DNA from: JADCRZ01 sp039921525
GTDB taxonomy: Bacteria; Bacteroidota; Bacteroidia; Chitinophagales; Chitinophagaceae
NCBI GenBank assembly: GCA_039921525.1
Contig: JBDSBP010000124.1
Location: 1-64,000, forward strand
Reading direction: 5' to 3'
Length of the DNA: 64,000 nucleotides
Both the position numbers and the translations under genes were made by a program. Under the pieces are notes generated by a model. That model made no database searches. It saw only the letters and a program-made list of their open reading frames with translations, and had not been told where the DNA came from. The first letter of the stretch is position 1; each line of letters begins with the position of its first letter. This document shows, piece after piece, positions 53,737 to 62,925 of this stretch.

Positions 53737-53778
53737 GGATGTATGATCGCACGGCCTGATAGCCGCCATCATACATCC
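53737..53778. other. Hairpin between the SMP-30-like gene and bshC
   Basis: 11-bp perfect stem GGATGTATGAT / ATCATACATCC with a 20-base loop. It lies 13 bases after the SMP-30-like stop and 36 before the bshC start. No T-tract, so a terminator is possible but unproven. Confidence 0.45.
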
Positions 53779-53814
53779 GGGATGGAACTGGCCTATCATC
53801 ATTAAAGTTATTTC

Positions 53815-55419
53815 ATGGATTGTACTTCCACTTCTATACCATACCAGCAGATAGGCTCTTTTTCTAAAATTATTGTTGACTATATTAATGGCGCTTCTGA
53901 TGTACAACCCTTTTACAAACATCCCGTATCGCTGGATGGAATTAGGAAGTCTATTGAATCGAGAAAAGCGTTTGCTAATAACCGTGAATTACTGGTAGAA
54001 GTATTGGAACAACAATATAAAGAATATGATTCTGTTGACGGTGTTCATCATAATATCCAGGCACTTTTAAATGAAAACAGTTTTACGATTGTTACTGCTC
54101 ATCAACCAAATATTTTTACCGGTTACCTTTACTTTATTTATAAAATCCTGCATATCATAAAACTCTCAGTTCACCTGGGTAAAGAAATGCCGGAGTTCAA
54201 ATTTGTTCCTGTATATTATATGGGTAGTGAAGATGCGGACCTGGATGAACTAGGACATATCTTCCTGAATGGTGAAAAGTTGATTTGGGAAACCAGCCAG
54301 GAAGGCGCAGTTGGAAGAATGAGAAATGACGGCCTGGAAAAAATTATAGATAGAATATCGTCAGAATTATCTGTATTACCTTTCGGCGGAGAGTTGGTTG
54401 ATCTCCTGAAAAAATGTTACCTGGAAAGTGCTGATGTGCAAACGGCTACTTTCCGATTGGTACATAATTTATTTGCTGATTATGGATTGATAGTAGTACT
54501 GCCAGACAACCCGAAACTGAAAGCAGTGATGAAGCGGATTTTTGAAGATGATCTTTTGAACCAGGGCCCTTCATCTATCGTTGAACAAACAATTCATGAT
54601 TTATCAGGTCACTACAAGGTACAAGCCAAACCGAGAGAGATTAACTTGTTTTACCTGGAAGTTAATATTCGTGAACGCATAATAAAACAGGGAGATACGT
54701 GGAAGGTGGTTGGAACAAATATCGCGTTTTCACAAGCTGAATTGTTACAGGAATTGAATGACTATCCCGAAAGGTTCAGTCCTAACGTTATACTCCGTGG
54801 ATTGTTCCAGGAAACCATACTACCCAATATTGCGTTTATTGGTGGTGGTGGTGAAACGGCTTACTGGCTGGAATTAAAAGATCTCTTTGGTCATTATAGC
54901 GTACCCTATCCTGTTTTGATCTTACGCAATTCTTTTCTTTTTATTGAAAAAAGATGGATGAATAAAATCGGCAAATTAGGTTTCGAACTCACGGATCTTT
55001 TCAAAGATGAAAGAACGCTCATTGAACAGATCGTAAAAAAGGAATCTGAGAAACAATTAGATCTTTCTGCCGAAATTAACCAGCTCACAGCTTATTATAA
55101 TACCATCCGCCAACTGGCAGATAAAATAGACAGCACTTTAAATAAACATGTAGAAGCATTACAAACAAGGGTAGTAAAACAATTACATATTCTTGAAAAG
55201 AAAATGCTAAAAGCAGAGAAAAGAAAATTCGACGTTCAACAGAAACAGGTATATTCCATTAAGGAGAAGCTATTTCCCAAAAACGGCCTGCAGGAAAGAG
55301 TTGATAACTTCATGCCGTATTACGCAAAATTTGGCAAAGAATTTATACGGATGATCTATGATCATTCGCCGGCATTAGAACAGGAATTTGTGATTATTGC
55401 TGAGACATTGCAACCATAA
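53815..55419 (+). CDS. bshC: Putative cysteine ligase BshC (bacillithiol synthesis)
   Basis: A 534-residue BshC, proposed to add cysteine to GlcN-malate in the last step of bacillithiol synthesis. Features: IVTAHQPNIFTGYLYFIYKI, YYMGSEDADLDELGHIF (nucleotide-type fold), LRGLFQETILPNIAFIGGGG and a long C-terminal coiled coil (about 425-490, ADKIDSTLNKHVEALQTRVV). Length and motifs are typical. bshA and bshB are not nearby. The plus-strand gene is convergent with the DUF6929-like gene. Confidence 0.94.
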   Translation: MDCTSTSIPYQQIGSFSKIIVDYINGASDVQPFYKHPVSLDGIRKSIESRKAFANNRELLVEVLEQQYKEYDSVDGVHHNIQALLNENSFTIVTAHQPNIFTGYLYFIYKILHIIKLSVHLGKEMPEFKFVPVYYMGSEDADLDELGHIFLNGEKLIWETSQEGAVGRMRNDGLEKIIDRISSELSVLPFGGELVDLLKKCYLESADVQTATFRLVHNLFADYGLIVVLPDNPKLKAVMKRIFEDDLLNQGPSSIVEQTIHDLSGHYKVQAKPREINLFYLEVNIRERIIKQGDTWKVVGTNIAFSQAELLQELNDYPERFSPNVILRGLFQETILPNIAFIGGGGETAYWLELKDLFGHYSVPYPVLILRNSFLFIEKRWMNKIGKLGFELTDLFKDERTLIEQIVKKESEKQLDLSAEINQLTAYYNTIRQLADKIDSTLNKHVEALQTRVVKQLHILEKKMLKAEKRKFDVQQKQVYSIKEKLFPKNGLQERVDNFMPYYAKFGKEFIRMIYDHSPALEQEFVIIAETLQP

Positions 55420-55476
55420 ACCTATAAGGTTTGAAAATCAGGAAGTTTGACGTAACGAAGCAACCTTTATAGGTTT
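55418..55476. repeat. Inverted repeat between convergent genes
   Basis: AACCTATAAGGTT (about 55419-55431) and, 30 bases later, AACCTTTATAGGTT (55462-55475) are both internally palindromic and are complementary to each other. Situated between convergent bshC and the next gene, they could terminate both transcripts or be a small repetitive element. Confidence 0.5.
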
Positions 55477-55497
55477 GGCGGAGGATGTATTGCAACG

Positions 55498-56376
55498 CTA
55501 TTCCTTCAACCTCACTTTAAATAAAGAGCTCTCCCCCTTATCATTCCCACCTACCAAATGCAATTTTAATCGTTGCTCCTTATCTGCCTGGATGCATACT
55601 GCTTTAATTTGTTGACCCTTAAATTTTTTATCTACCTCGGAAAGATTAAGGTATTCGTTTATTTTAAATCTCTTGCGGCCAATTTTGCGGGAAGCATTTT
55701 CAATAACGCCGATGTAACTATCACCCAACGTTCTTTCATCAATGGTATTGTTCGAATCTTCCGATGAAACGGAAGCAATGAGCCAGTCATTTTCATAAGA
55801 ATACGTGATGCCGGTAAGAGATAAAATCTTTCCTGGCTTTTCTTCCAATTCTATCTTAACAGTCAGGATATCAGCAAGGTGCTGATTTTTCCAGAAGTCG
55901 ATCGAGGTGATTATTACCCTGTTATCTGCATGTGTTTTATTTGCCCGGTTGCACAAAATTAACTTGTCGTCCATTACGGTAACGGCAGCAATATCCAATT
56001 CTTCGAAACCAGATTGTTTCAGGCGATTATAAAAAACAGACAGATCAATTTCTTCAACTGCTCTTGTGTGCAGGTTCATTAAAACAGCGTTATGGCCGCT
56101 TGCTTCCATGGAGCCGGAACCAATCATTAGAATGAATGGAATTTTGTTTATTTGTACAATGGTGGTAGCTTCAAAATCCAGCGTTGAATCTTTGGCTATT
56201 CTAAATGTATCAGAAGCGAATACATTAATAGTTTCCTGTATTTTCCAGCTTCTGTTCATTACAAGGATGCACCTGGTATCATCGCTCACTACGTACAAAT
56301 GATCTTCGAATGATTCTATGCCCGGACCGGCACTAAATTCCTTCAACGTTTTATTATCCAGTAATTTAATATTCAT
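55498..56376 (-). CDS. DUF6929-like beta-propeller protein
   Basis: A 292-residue soluble protein of repeated beta-strands: FEDHLYVVSDDTRCILVMNR, FEATTIVQINKIPFILMIGS, FEELDIAAVTVMDDKLILCN and NDWLIASVSSEDSNNTID. No signal peptide, so cytoplasmic. It is widely found in Bacteroidota; I believe this matches DUF6929 but could not check. Nine bases separate it from purE upstream, so they are likely cotranscribed. Confidence 0.7.
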   Translation of the reverse strand: MNIKLLDNKTLKEFSAGPGIESFEDHLYVVSDDTRCILVMNRSWKIQETINVFASDTFRIAKDSTLDFEATTIVQINKIPFILMIGSGSMEASGHNAVLMNLHTRAVEEIDLSVFYNRLKQSGFEELDIAAVTVMDDKLILCNRANKTHADNRVIITSIDFWKNQHLADILTVKIELEEKPGKILSLTGITYSYENDWLIASVSSEDSNNTIDERTLGDSYIGVIENASRKIGRKRFKINEYLNLSEVDKKFKGQQIKAVCIQADKEQRLKLHLVGGNDKGESSLFKVRLKE

Positions 56377-56385
56377 AACAGTGTT

Positions 56386-56901
56386 TCAGTTATCAAAATT
56401 GTTTTCCCAACCATTCAGTTTTAGAGTTCTAACCTTCTTCAGCACTTCGGTTTCAAGGCTTTTTTTATATTCAATTACTTTTTGTGCGATAGGTTCATTA
56501 AAAGCGCCGATAATGGTGGCTGCAAGAATGCCCGCGTTCTTTGAAGCGTTTAAAGCTACCGTTGCTACCGGAATACCATTGGGCATTTGTAAAATAGAAA
56601 GAACCGAATCCCAACCGTCGATAGAATTAGATGATTTAATGGGAACGCCGATAACCGGTAAACTCGTAACAGAAGCGATCATTCCAGGTAAGTGGGCGGC
56701 CCCGCCGGCGCCGGCGATGATGACAACCAGTCCGCGATCTTTTGCGGTTCGGGCATATTCTATCATTCGGAGAGGAGTACGATGTGCAGACACCACCGTT
56801 AATTCAAATGCAATCCCAAATTCTTTCAATATAGAAGCTGCATTACTCATTATCTCCAGATCACTGTCGCTACCCATTATAATACCAACGATCGGGCTCA
56901 T
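56386..56901 (-). CDS. purE: N5-carboxyaminoimidazole ribonucleotide mutase
   Basis: A class I PurE (about 171 residues) for purine synthesis. VGIIMGSDSDLEIMSNAASI opens the protein, then VVSAHRTPLRMIEYART, VVIIAGAGGAAHLPGMIASV, PVIGVPIKSSNSIDGWDSVL and MPNGIPVATVALN. These cover the CAIR/N5-CAIR binding loops including the catalytic His. A start three codons earlier (56910) is possible. Its partner purK is 6 kb away across an efflux operon. Confidence 0.96.
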   Translation of the reverse strand: MSPIVGIIMGSDSDLEIMSNAASILKEFGIAFELTVVSAHRTPLRMIEYARTAKDRGLVVIIAGAGGAAHLPGMIASVTSLPVIGVPIKSSNSIDGWDSVLSILQMPNGIPVATVALNASKNAGILAATIIGAFNEPIAQKVIEYKKSLETEVLKKVRTLKLNGWENNFDN

Positions 56902-56974
56902 GAATGACATGGTTTGAGTTGCAAAGAAAAGACAAAAAAAACAAAAGAACTATTTAGACCTGTACGGGTACGAA

Positions 56975-57015
56975 TGTATTGTAAGGGCGGGGGTACACCC
57001 GGCCCCTGCAATACA
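56975..57015. repeat. REP-like GC-rich hairpin
   Basis: TGTATTGTAAGGGCGGG / CCCGGCCCCTGCAATACA: a stem with G-T and single mismatches around GGTACA. Same GC-rich family as the copies at 20516, 31716 and 47702. It lies between the purE start and the TolC stop and could end the efflux transcript. Confidence 0.75.
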
Positions 57016-57045
57016 TAGTTATCATAGACAGGTTCACAACTCTTA

Positions 57046-58365
57046 TTACTTTACAATATTCCCCTGCAACCTCAATAACTCAGTTTCAGCCACTTTGGTG
57101 TTATATCTTGCAGCAATCAGCCTGTCGTATCCCTGCTCGAGGCTTATTTGTGCTTCGCGGAGTTCAAGATTTGTTGAAACGCCCTGTTTAAACCGTTCCA
57201 GTGCAATATTGACATTTTCTTTTGCCAGCAGAATGTTTTCTTCTTCCAGCCTTAGAAGCTTTTTATACAATTCGTAATTTTTAAATGAATTATTTAGCGT
57301 AACATCAATTTGTGAAAGTTGATTGGTATAGGTCACCTGCTGCAGTTTAATATTTAACTGCGATTGCCTGATCAGCCTTTTCGTATTAAAACCATTCAGT
57401 ATTGGCACGTTAACGCTCAATCCATAATTGAATCCCTTGTTCTGGTTGAAAAGGGGCGTAAATGTATTAATTACTTCTGCATTATTTAAACGGGAAAAAT
57501 TATATGCAGAGTTAAAAGAAACTATGGGAAACAGATCCGCTCTAGTTTCTTTAAGTTCCAGCTTTGATATGTCAATGTTCTTTTTGGCCAGGAGTAAGGT
57601 TGGATTGCTGAGTTCAAGTTCATTACGTATCGTTCCCAGTTCAATGTTGGGATTGAATGGAATACTGTCTTCTACTTCATAAGATTTCGTAGTAGGCAAC
57701 CCCATCAACTGGTTAAGCTGTTCTTTTAACTGGGCAATTAATGTTTGCTGGGTTAGTTGCGCGGCTCTTTGGGCATTCAGATCAACCTTTGCCTGCAGTA
57801 ATTCGGGTTTTGCACCAAGACCTACGCTGAATTTTTTATCTGCCAGCTTTACGCGTTCATCATTAATTGATATTTGCTCCTCGATAGCTTTTAGCTGTTG
57901 TTTTTGACGAACGATATTATAATAACCATTAATAACTGCAGCTACCGTTGTTACCACCTGTTGTTTTACAGCAATTTCGCCTAACCGCACGAATTCACCC
58001 AGTTTGTCTTTGGTGGCAAACATCCGCAATCCATCAAACAACCGCCAGTTAAGATTAACAGAAGCTGCGAGGTTATTCGATTTAATACCATTTCTTTTTC
58101 TCTCGCTGCCATCGGAGAGCTTTTGATTCTGATTATTTGAATTCCAGACTCTTGTAGCAGTACCATTAAAGGCAGGTAAGAAAGCTGCAAGCGCATAGTC
58201 ATTATCAATAGCATAAGAAGAGGAGTCGATCCTGATAGTTTCTATATCGTAATTGTTTTTTAGCGCAGCGCCGATAGCGTTCTCCACCGATAAGGAATCC
58301 TGCCCCTCAGCCAATTCGCAACATAATAAAAAAACCCCCAATACAAGTTTCGAAATAGATCTCAT
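57046..58365 (-). CDS. TolC-family outer-membrane efflux protein
   Basis: An outer-membrane factor of about 440 residues. Signal peptide (MRSISKLVLGVFLLCCELA); starts at 58383 or 58386 would overlap the end of the RND gene by a few bases. The family repeat is visible: LSVENAIGAALKNNYDIETI, then coiled segments (QQLKAIEEQISINDERVKLA), KFSVGLGAKPELLQAKVDLN in the first half and RFKQGVSTNLELREAQISLE in the second. Third gene of an adaptor-RND-TolC operon. Confidence 0.93.
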   Translation of the reverse strand: MRSISKLVLGVFLLCCELAEGQDSLSVENAIGAALKNNYDIETIRIDSSSYAIDNDYALAAFLPAFNGTATRVWNSNNQNQKLSDGSERKRNGIKSNNLAASVNLNWRLFDGLRMFATKDKLGEFVRLGEIAVKQQVVTTVAAVINGYYNIVRQKQQLKAIEEQISINDERVKLADKKFSVGLGAKPELLQAKVDLNAQRAAQLTQQTLIAQLKEQLNQLMGLPTTKSYEVEDSIPFNPNIELGTIRNELELSNPTLLLAKKNIDISKLELKETRADLFPIVSFNSAYNFSRLNNAEVINTFTPLFNQNKGFNYGLSVNVPILNGFNTKRLIRQSQLNIKLQQVTYTNQLSQIDVTLNNSFKNYELYKKLLRLEEENILLAKENVNIALERFKQGVSTNLELREAQISLEQGYDRLIAARYNTKVAETELLRLQGNIVK

Positions 58366-58375
58366 GAATTTATTT

Positions 58376-61300
58376 TTACGCATCAACTTTAACTGTTACC
58401 GTTTCATCCAGTTTACTTTTCTTTTTAGAAGAAGAAAGGAATGAATACATAGCCGGAATAACAAATAAAGTTAGAATTAAAGAGAACATAATGCCACCCA
58501 CAATCACCAGTCCTAAAGGCATGCGGCTGGTGGATGAAGCACCCAGCGATAGAGCCAAAGGTAATGCTCCAAGCGACATGGCAAGACTGGTCATTAAAAT
58601 AGGGCGCAACCTGGCCTCGGCAGCAAAGACGGCAGCCTCCATTTTATTCATGCCTTCGAGTCGTTGCTGGTTAGCGAATTCTACGATAAGGATACCGTTT
58701 TTTGTTACCAGTCCAATAAGCATGATCATCCCTATTTGCGAGAAAATATTGAGTGTTTGGTTAAAGATATATAATGTAAGTAAACCACCCGCAATTGCCA
58801 GGGGAACTGTGAACATTATAATAAAGGGGTCGATAAAACTTTCAAATTGAGCAGCCAGGATCAGGAAGATCAGTGCCAGCGCTAACATGAGGGCAAAGCT
58901 GGTATTACTCGAACTTTCTGCATAGTCCCTGGAAGATCCGGATAGGGAAGTGGCGAAGGAAGCATCCAAAACCTGGTCGGCAATTTTTTGCATCTCCTTC
59001 ACACCTTCACCGACCGTTTTACCCGGGGCAAGCCCTGATGAAACAGTTGCCGATTTGTACCGGTTAAAATGATAAATGGTAGGAGGCGTATTTGCTTCTT
59101 CAAAGCTTACCAGGTTATCGAGGGAAACAGAAACACCGGCGGCGTTTCTAACATATATTCCTTTAAGATCTGTCGGGTCATCACGGTCATTACGGGCCAC
59201 CTGTCCCAATACCTGGTATTGTTTTCCATCTTTCGTGAAATAGCCGAGGCGTTCATTACTCAGTGCCAGTTGCAAACTTTGTGAAATGTCCTGTACACTG
59301 ATGCCCAGCTGACTGGCTTTCATCCGGTCGATATTTACACGTAACTCAGGCTTATTAAATTTCAGGTCTGCATCTACGCCTTGCAAAACCTTATTATTAT
59401 TAGCCAGTTCAAGGAACCTCGGTAAGGCTCCCCTGATCTTTTCAAAATTATTATTCTGGATAACAAACTGTACAGGTTGCCCGCCACGCCTGTTTACTGA
59501 AATAGTTTGTTCCTGTATTGCAAAAGCCCTGCCTGCATTCAGTTTGCTTACATTCCGGCTCACCATATCTACAATCTCTTGCTGGGAGCGATACCGCTCA
59601 GCGGGGTCAACCAGGCTAACCCTGACCATACCACTGTTAACGGAACCTGAGCTAAAACCGGGTGCAGTCATACTCATCACAATTCGTTTCTCCGGCACCG
59701 AATCCAGAATAAAATCAGATAAACGATCTATATATTTATCCATATAATCAAAAGAAGTTCCTTCTGGCGCCGTAACCTGCAAACGGAACTGGCTGCGATC
59801 TTCCATTGGCGCCAGCTCAGAAGGAAGCAGGCTGCCTATCCATACTATAACTCCGCTGCAGATGGCAATAATTACAAAACCCATCCACCTAATCTTCATA
59901 AATTTTAATAGAAGATATTTATACCCGTTCTCTAATCCCAGGAAAAAAGGTTCCGTTTTATTATAGAACCAGGAAGTTTTATGCACTTTCCGCGTTAATT
60001 TAACATTGAGAACGGGCGTAAGTGTAAGGGACACGAAAGCAGAAATAAGTACGGCGCCTGCAACTACAATCCCGAACTCCCTGAATAACCTGCCTACAAA
60101 TCCCTGTAGGAATATGATCGGTAAAAAAACGACTGCCAGGGTTATGGAGGTAGAAATAACAGCAAAATAAATTTCTTTGGATCCTTCCTTAGCCGCCTGC
60201 CATTTATCCATTCCCTTCTCTATCTTTTTATAAATATTTTCTGTTACAACAATACCATCATCCACCACCAGGCCGGTAGCCAGCACAATGGCCAATAATG
60301 TTAACACGTTAATGGTAAAACCGCAGAGGTACATGATAAAAAACGCGCCGATCAGCGATACCGGTATATCTATTAATGGCCGGAGGGCAATAAGCACATC
60401 GCGGAAAAACAGATAAATGATAATAACCACTAATATAAAAGCGATGAGTAAAGTTTCTTCTACTTCCGAAATGGAATTTTTGATAAACCGGGTTTGATCA
60501 AGGGCAATATCCAATTTGATATCCTTAGGCACTTCTGTTTTGATTTGATCCATTCGTTTGTAAAACTCGTTGGAAATGGATACGTAATTAGAACCGGGCT
60601 GGGGTATAATCGCCATCCCGATCATCGGGATCTGGCTTTCTTTCAAAATACTTTCTTCATTTTCTGGTCCCAAAACGGCTTCGCCTACACTTTTCAATAG
60701 TATATCTGAACCATTTACATTCTTAAGGATGATATTATTGAATTCCTCTTCAGTATTGAGTTTTCCAAAAGTACGTACCGATAATTCGGTTGCGTTGCCT
60801 GTAATTTTGCCCGAAGGCAATTCCACATTTTCGCGTTGAAGAGCCGTCCTGACATCCAGCGGGGTTAAACCATAAGCGCTAAGTTTTATGGGATCGAATA
60901 AAATACGCATTGCGTACCTTTTTTCTCCCCAGATCTGTATGCTACTCACACCTGGTATCGTTTGCAAACGTTCCACCAGTACGTTATTGGCATATTCGCT
61001 TACCTGCAGTTGATTGCGGGTATTGCTTTGTACGGTCATGGAAATGATGGCATCTGAGCTGGCGTCGGCCTTGGAAACAACGGGGGGAGCATCCAGGTCA
61101 TCAGGTAAGGAACGAGAAGCCTGGGATACTTTATCACGAACATCATTGGCGGCAGCTTCCAGGTCAATGCTAAGGTCGAATTCCACGTTAATATTGCTGG
61201 ATCCCTGGCTGCTGGAAGAAGTGATATTTTTAATCCCGGCAATACCGTTGATAGATTTTTCCAGTGGTTCCGTTATCTGAGTTTCAATAATGTCGGCATT

Positions 61301-61462
61301 GGCACCGGAGTAATTGGTCCTGACACTCACATTGGGCGGATCTATGGCCGGATAATCCCTGATTCCCAGGAAATTAAAACCAATTACACCAAATACGATG
61401 ATCACAATATTGAGCACTATGGCTAAGACAGGTCGTCGTAAACTAAGTTCTGATATATTCAT
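58376..61462 (-). CDS. RND efflux permease (HAE1/AcrB type)
   Basis: A 1028-residue proton-driven inner-membrane pump with 12 helices and two large periplasmic loops. MNISELSLRRPVLAIVLNIV starts TM1. The proton-relay pair is in LATGLVVDDGIVVTENIYKK, and GLVTKNGILIVEFANQQR and GGIMFSLILTLFVIPAMYS mark the second half. HAE1-type pumps expel drugs or lipophilic compounds; the substrate is unknown. It follows the adaptor by 192 bases and overlaps or abuts the TolC gene. Confidence 0.96.
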   Translation of the reverse strand: MNISELSLRRPVLAIVLNIVIIVFGVIGFNFLGIRDYPAIDPPNVSVRTNYSGANADIIETQITEPLEKSINGIAGIKNITSSSSQGSSNINVEFDLSIDLEAAANDVRDKVSQASRSLPDDLDAPPVVSKADASSDAIISMTVQSNTRNQLQVSEYANNVLVERLQTIPGVSSIQIWGEKRYAMRILFDPIKLSAYGLTPLDVRTALQRENVELPSGKITGNATELSVRTFGKLNTEEEFNNIILKNVNGSDILLKSVGEAVLGPENEESILKESQIPMIGMAIIPQPGSNYVSISNEFYKRMDQIKTEVPKDIKLDIALDQTRFIKNSISEVEETLLIAFILVVIIIYLFFRDVLIALRPLIDIPVSLIGAFFIMYLCGFTINVLTLLAIVLATGLVVDDGIVVTENIYKKIEKGMDKWQAAKEGSKEIYFAVISTSITLAVVFLPIIFLQGFVGRLFREFGIVVAGAVLISAFVSLTLTPVLNVKLTRKVHKTSWFYNKTEPFFLGLENGYKYLLLKFMKIRWMGFVIIAICSGVIVWIGSLLPSELAPMEDRSQFRLQVTAPEGTSFDYMDKYIDRLSDFILDSVPEKRIVMSMTAPGFSSGSVNSGMVRVSLVDPAERYRSQQEIVDMVSRNVSKLNAGRAFAIQEQTISVNRRGGQPVQFVIQNNNFEKIRGALPRFLELANNNKVLQGVDADLKFNKPELRVNIDRMKASQLGISVQDISQSLQLALSNERLGYFTKDGKQYQVLGQVARNDRDDPTDLKGIYVRNAAGVSVSLDNLVSFEEANTPPTIYHFNRYKSATVSSGLAPGKTVGEGVKEMQKIADQVLDASFATSLSGSSRDYAESSSNTSFALMLALALIFLILAAQFESFIDPFIIMFTVPLAIAGGLLTLYIFNQTLNIFSQIGMIMLIGLVTKNGILIVEFANQQRLEGMNKMEAAVFAAEARLRPILMTSLAMSLGALPLALSLGASSTSRMPLGLVIVGGIMFSLILTLFVIPAMYSFLSSSKKKSKLDETVTVKVDA

Positions 61463-61654
61463 AATAAATCCCTTAAAGCTTCATACATTAAAAGTCGTTC
61501 CAGCTAAATAGAAAAATGAAAGTAATTTCAGAGGTTGTGGCGGTTATTATTTCATAAGACGCCTTATTTACATATTCCTCTTGCTTTCCGCCATTATTTT
61601 TCGATGGATGAGGTATAAAACAACATTTAGATCGCGGAATTTGTTATTCCCTCC

Positions 61655-62767
61655 TTAACGGGCCACGGATGATGAGTCTGCCTGCGTATCACCGGAACTG
61701 GGTTTCTTTGGGGCATTGCTGATACGCGAGATTTTTATTTTCCCTTCCGGCTTTATGGAAAGTAAGCCCGTGGTTACTATAGTATCCCCCACGGAAAGAC
61801 CACTGGTGATCTGTACCTGGGATGAATCTCTTACACCCGTTCCCACTACTATAAATTTAGCCACCCCACCATTAAATACAATCACCTGCTTATTCCTTAC
61901 TCCCGGAATTACGGCCTGTGATGGAATCATCAGGGCTTTATCATCTTTTCCAAAATCCATAATAACTTTCGCAAATGCGCCCGGGATAAGTTTCGCATCC
62001 CTGGCATTAACGGCTGCTCTAATCCGGAGACTGCGGTTATTGGCTTCCACCATCGCTTCTGTAGCGATTACTCCCGCCGTATATTTTTTATTATTGCCAT
62101 CTGTAGTAAAACCAACGGTTTGACCAATGGTCACATTACTGGTATATTTTTCAGGGATCGTAAATTCCAGTTTTAATTTATCTACCTGCTGAATGGTAGC
62201 GATAATTGTTTGAGGTGTAACGTAAGCTCCCATGCTGATACTCCTTAATCCTAATCGGCCGTTGAAAGGAGCATGTATTTCCGTTTTTTGGATGGCCGTT
62301 TGGATTAAATCCATATCGGCCTTTAAATTGCTCACTTCCAGCCCGCTCAGGTCATATTCCTGCTGACTTATCCCGCTTATTTTTAAAAGTTCTCCCTGGC
62401 GCTGAACCGTTTTCTGGGAGATAGATAATTGCACCTCCAGTTTTTTTAGCTGAGCCTGGAGGTCACCATCAAATAATTTTACCAGCAAAGTACCTTTAGC
62501 CACATTGCTGCCTTCCTTTACATTCAACACAACCACCCTCCCGGATACTTCCGGGTGCAATTCTGTAGATTCGAAGGGCATCAGGTTGCCGGGTATCTCT
62601 ATGGAATTACTGATTGTGCTGGATTTTACGATATATCCTTCTGAAGTGATGGGAACATTTCGCACAGCAGCAGCGGATGACGGGTTGTTTTTTTGAGGAT
62701 CTTTCTTGGACGAGCATGCCGCGAGAAACAGGATGGGTATTAAAAAGGCCGCGATTGCATTTTTCAT
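61655..62767 (-). CDS. RND efflux periplasmic adaptor lipoprotein
   Basis: A 370-residue membrane-fusion protein; start at 62767 begins a lipoprotein signal (FLAACSSKKD, Cys at 18 or 19). Lipoyl/barrel-sandwich domain halves SGRVVVLNVKEGSNVAKGTL and IHAPFNGRLGLRSISMGAYV flank a helical hairpin (QLKKLEVQLSISQKTVQRQG), and a C-terminal membrane-proximal domain ends the protein. It joins the pump to TolC. First gene of the efflux operon. Confidence 0.95.
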   Translation of the reverse strand: MKNAIAAFLIPILFLAACSSKKDPQKNNPSSAAAVRNVPITSEGYIVKSSTISNSIEIPGNLMPFESTELHPEVSGRVVVLNVKEGSNVAKGTLLVKLFDGDLQAQLKKLEVQLSISQKTVQRQGELLKISGISQQEYDLSGLEVSNLKADMDLIQTAIQKTEIHAPFNGRLGLRSISMGAYVTPQTIIATIQQVDKLKLEFTIPEKYTSNVTIGQTVGFTTDGNNKKYTAGVIATEAMVEANNRSLRIRAAVNARDAKLIPGAFAKVIMDFGKDDKALMIPSQAVIPGVRNKQVIVFNGGVAKFIVVGTGVRDSSQVQITSGLSVGDTIVTTGLLSIKPEGKIKISRISNAPKKPSSGDTQADSSSVAR

Positions 62768-62925
62768 ATATAAAATAACCTGGTTGATGATATTAATGGC
62801 ATTAAATGTAAACATTACTCTGCTAACAATTGTGAGTCCTGAAAGGTAAGCAGGAAACCTTAAAGCAGTATTTGCAAAAAAAAATCAAAAAATAACATGT
62901 ACTCAAGAATCAATAACGGAGCAAA

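Noticed and set aside
53737..53778. Riboswitch or T-box upstream of bshC
   Set aside because: Only a simple hairpin is visible, with no conserved aptamer sequence.
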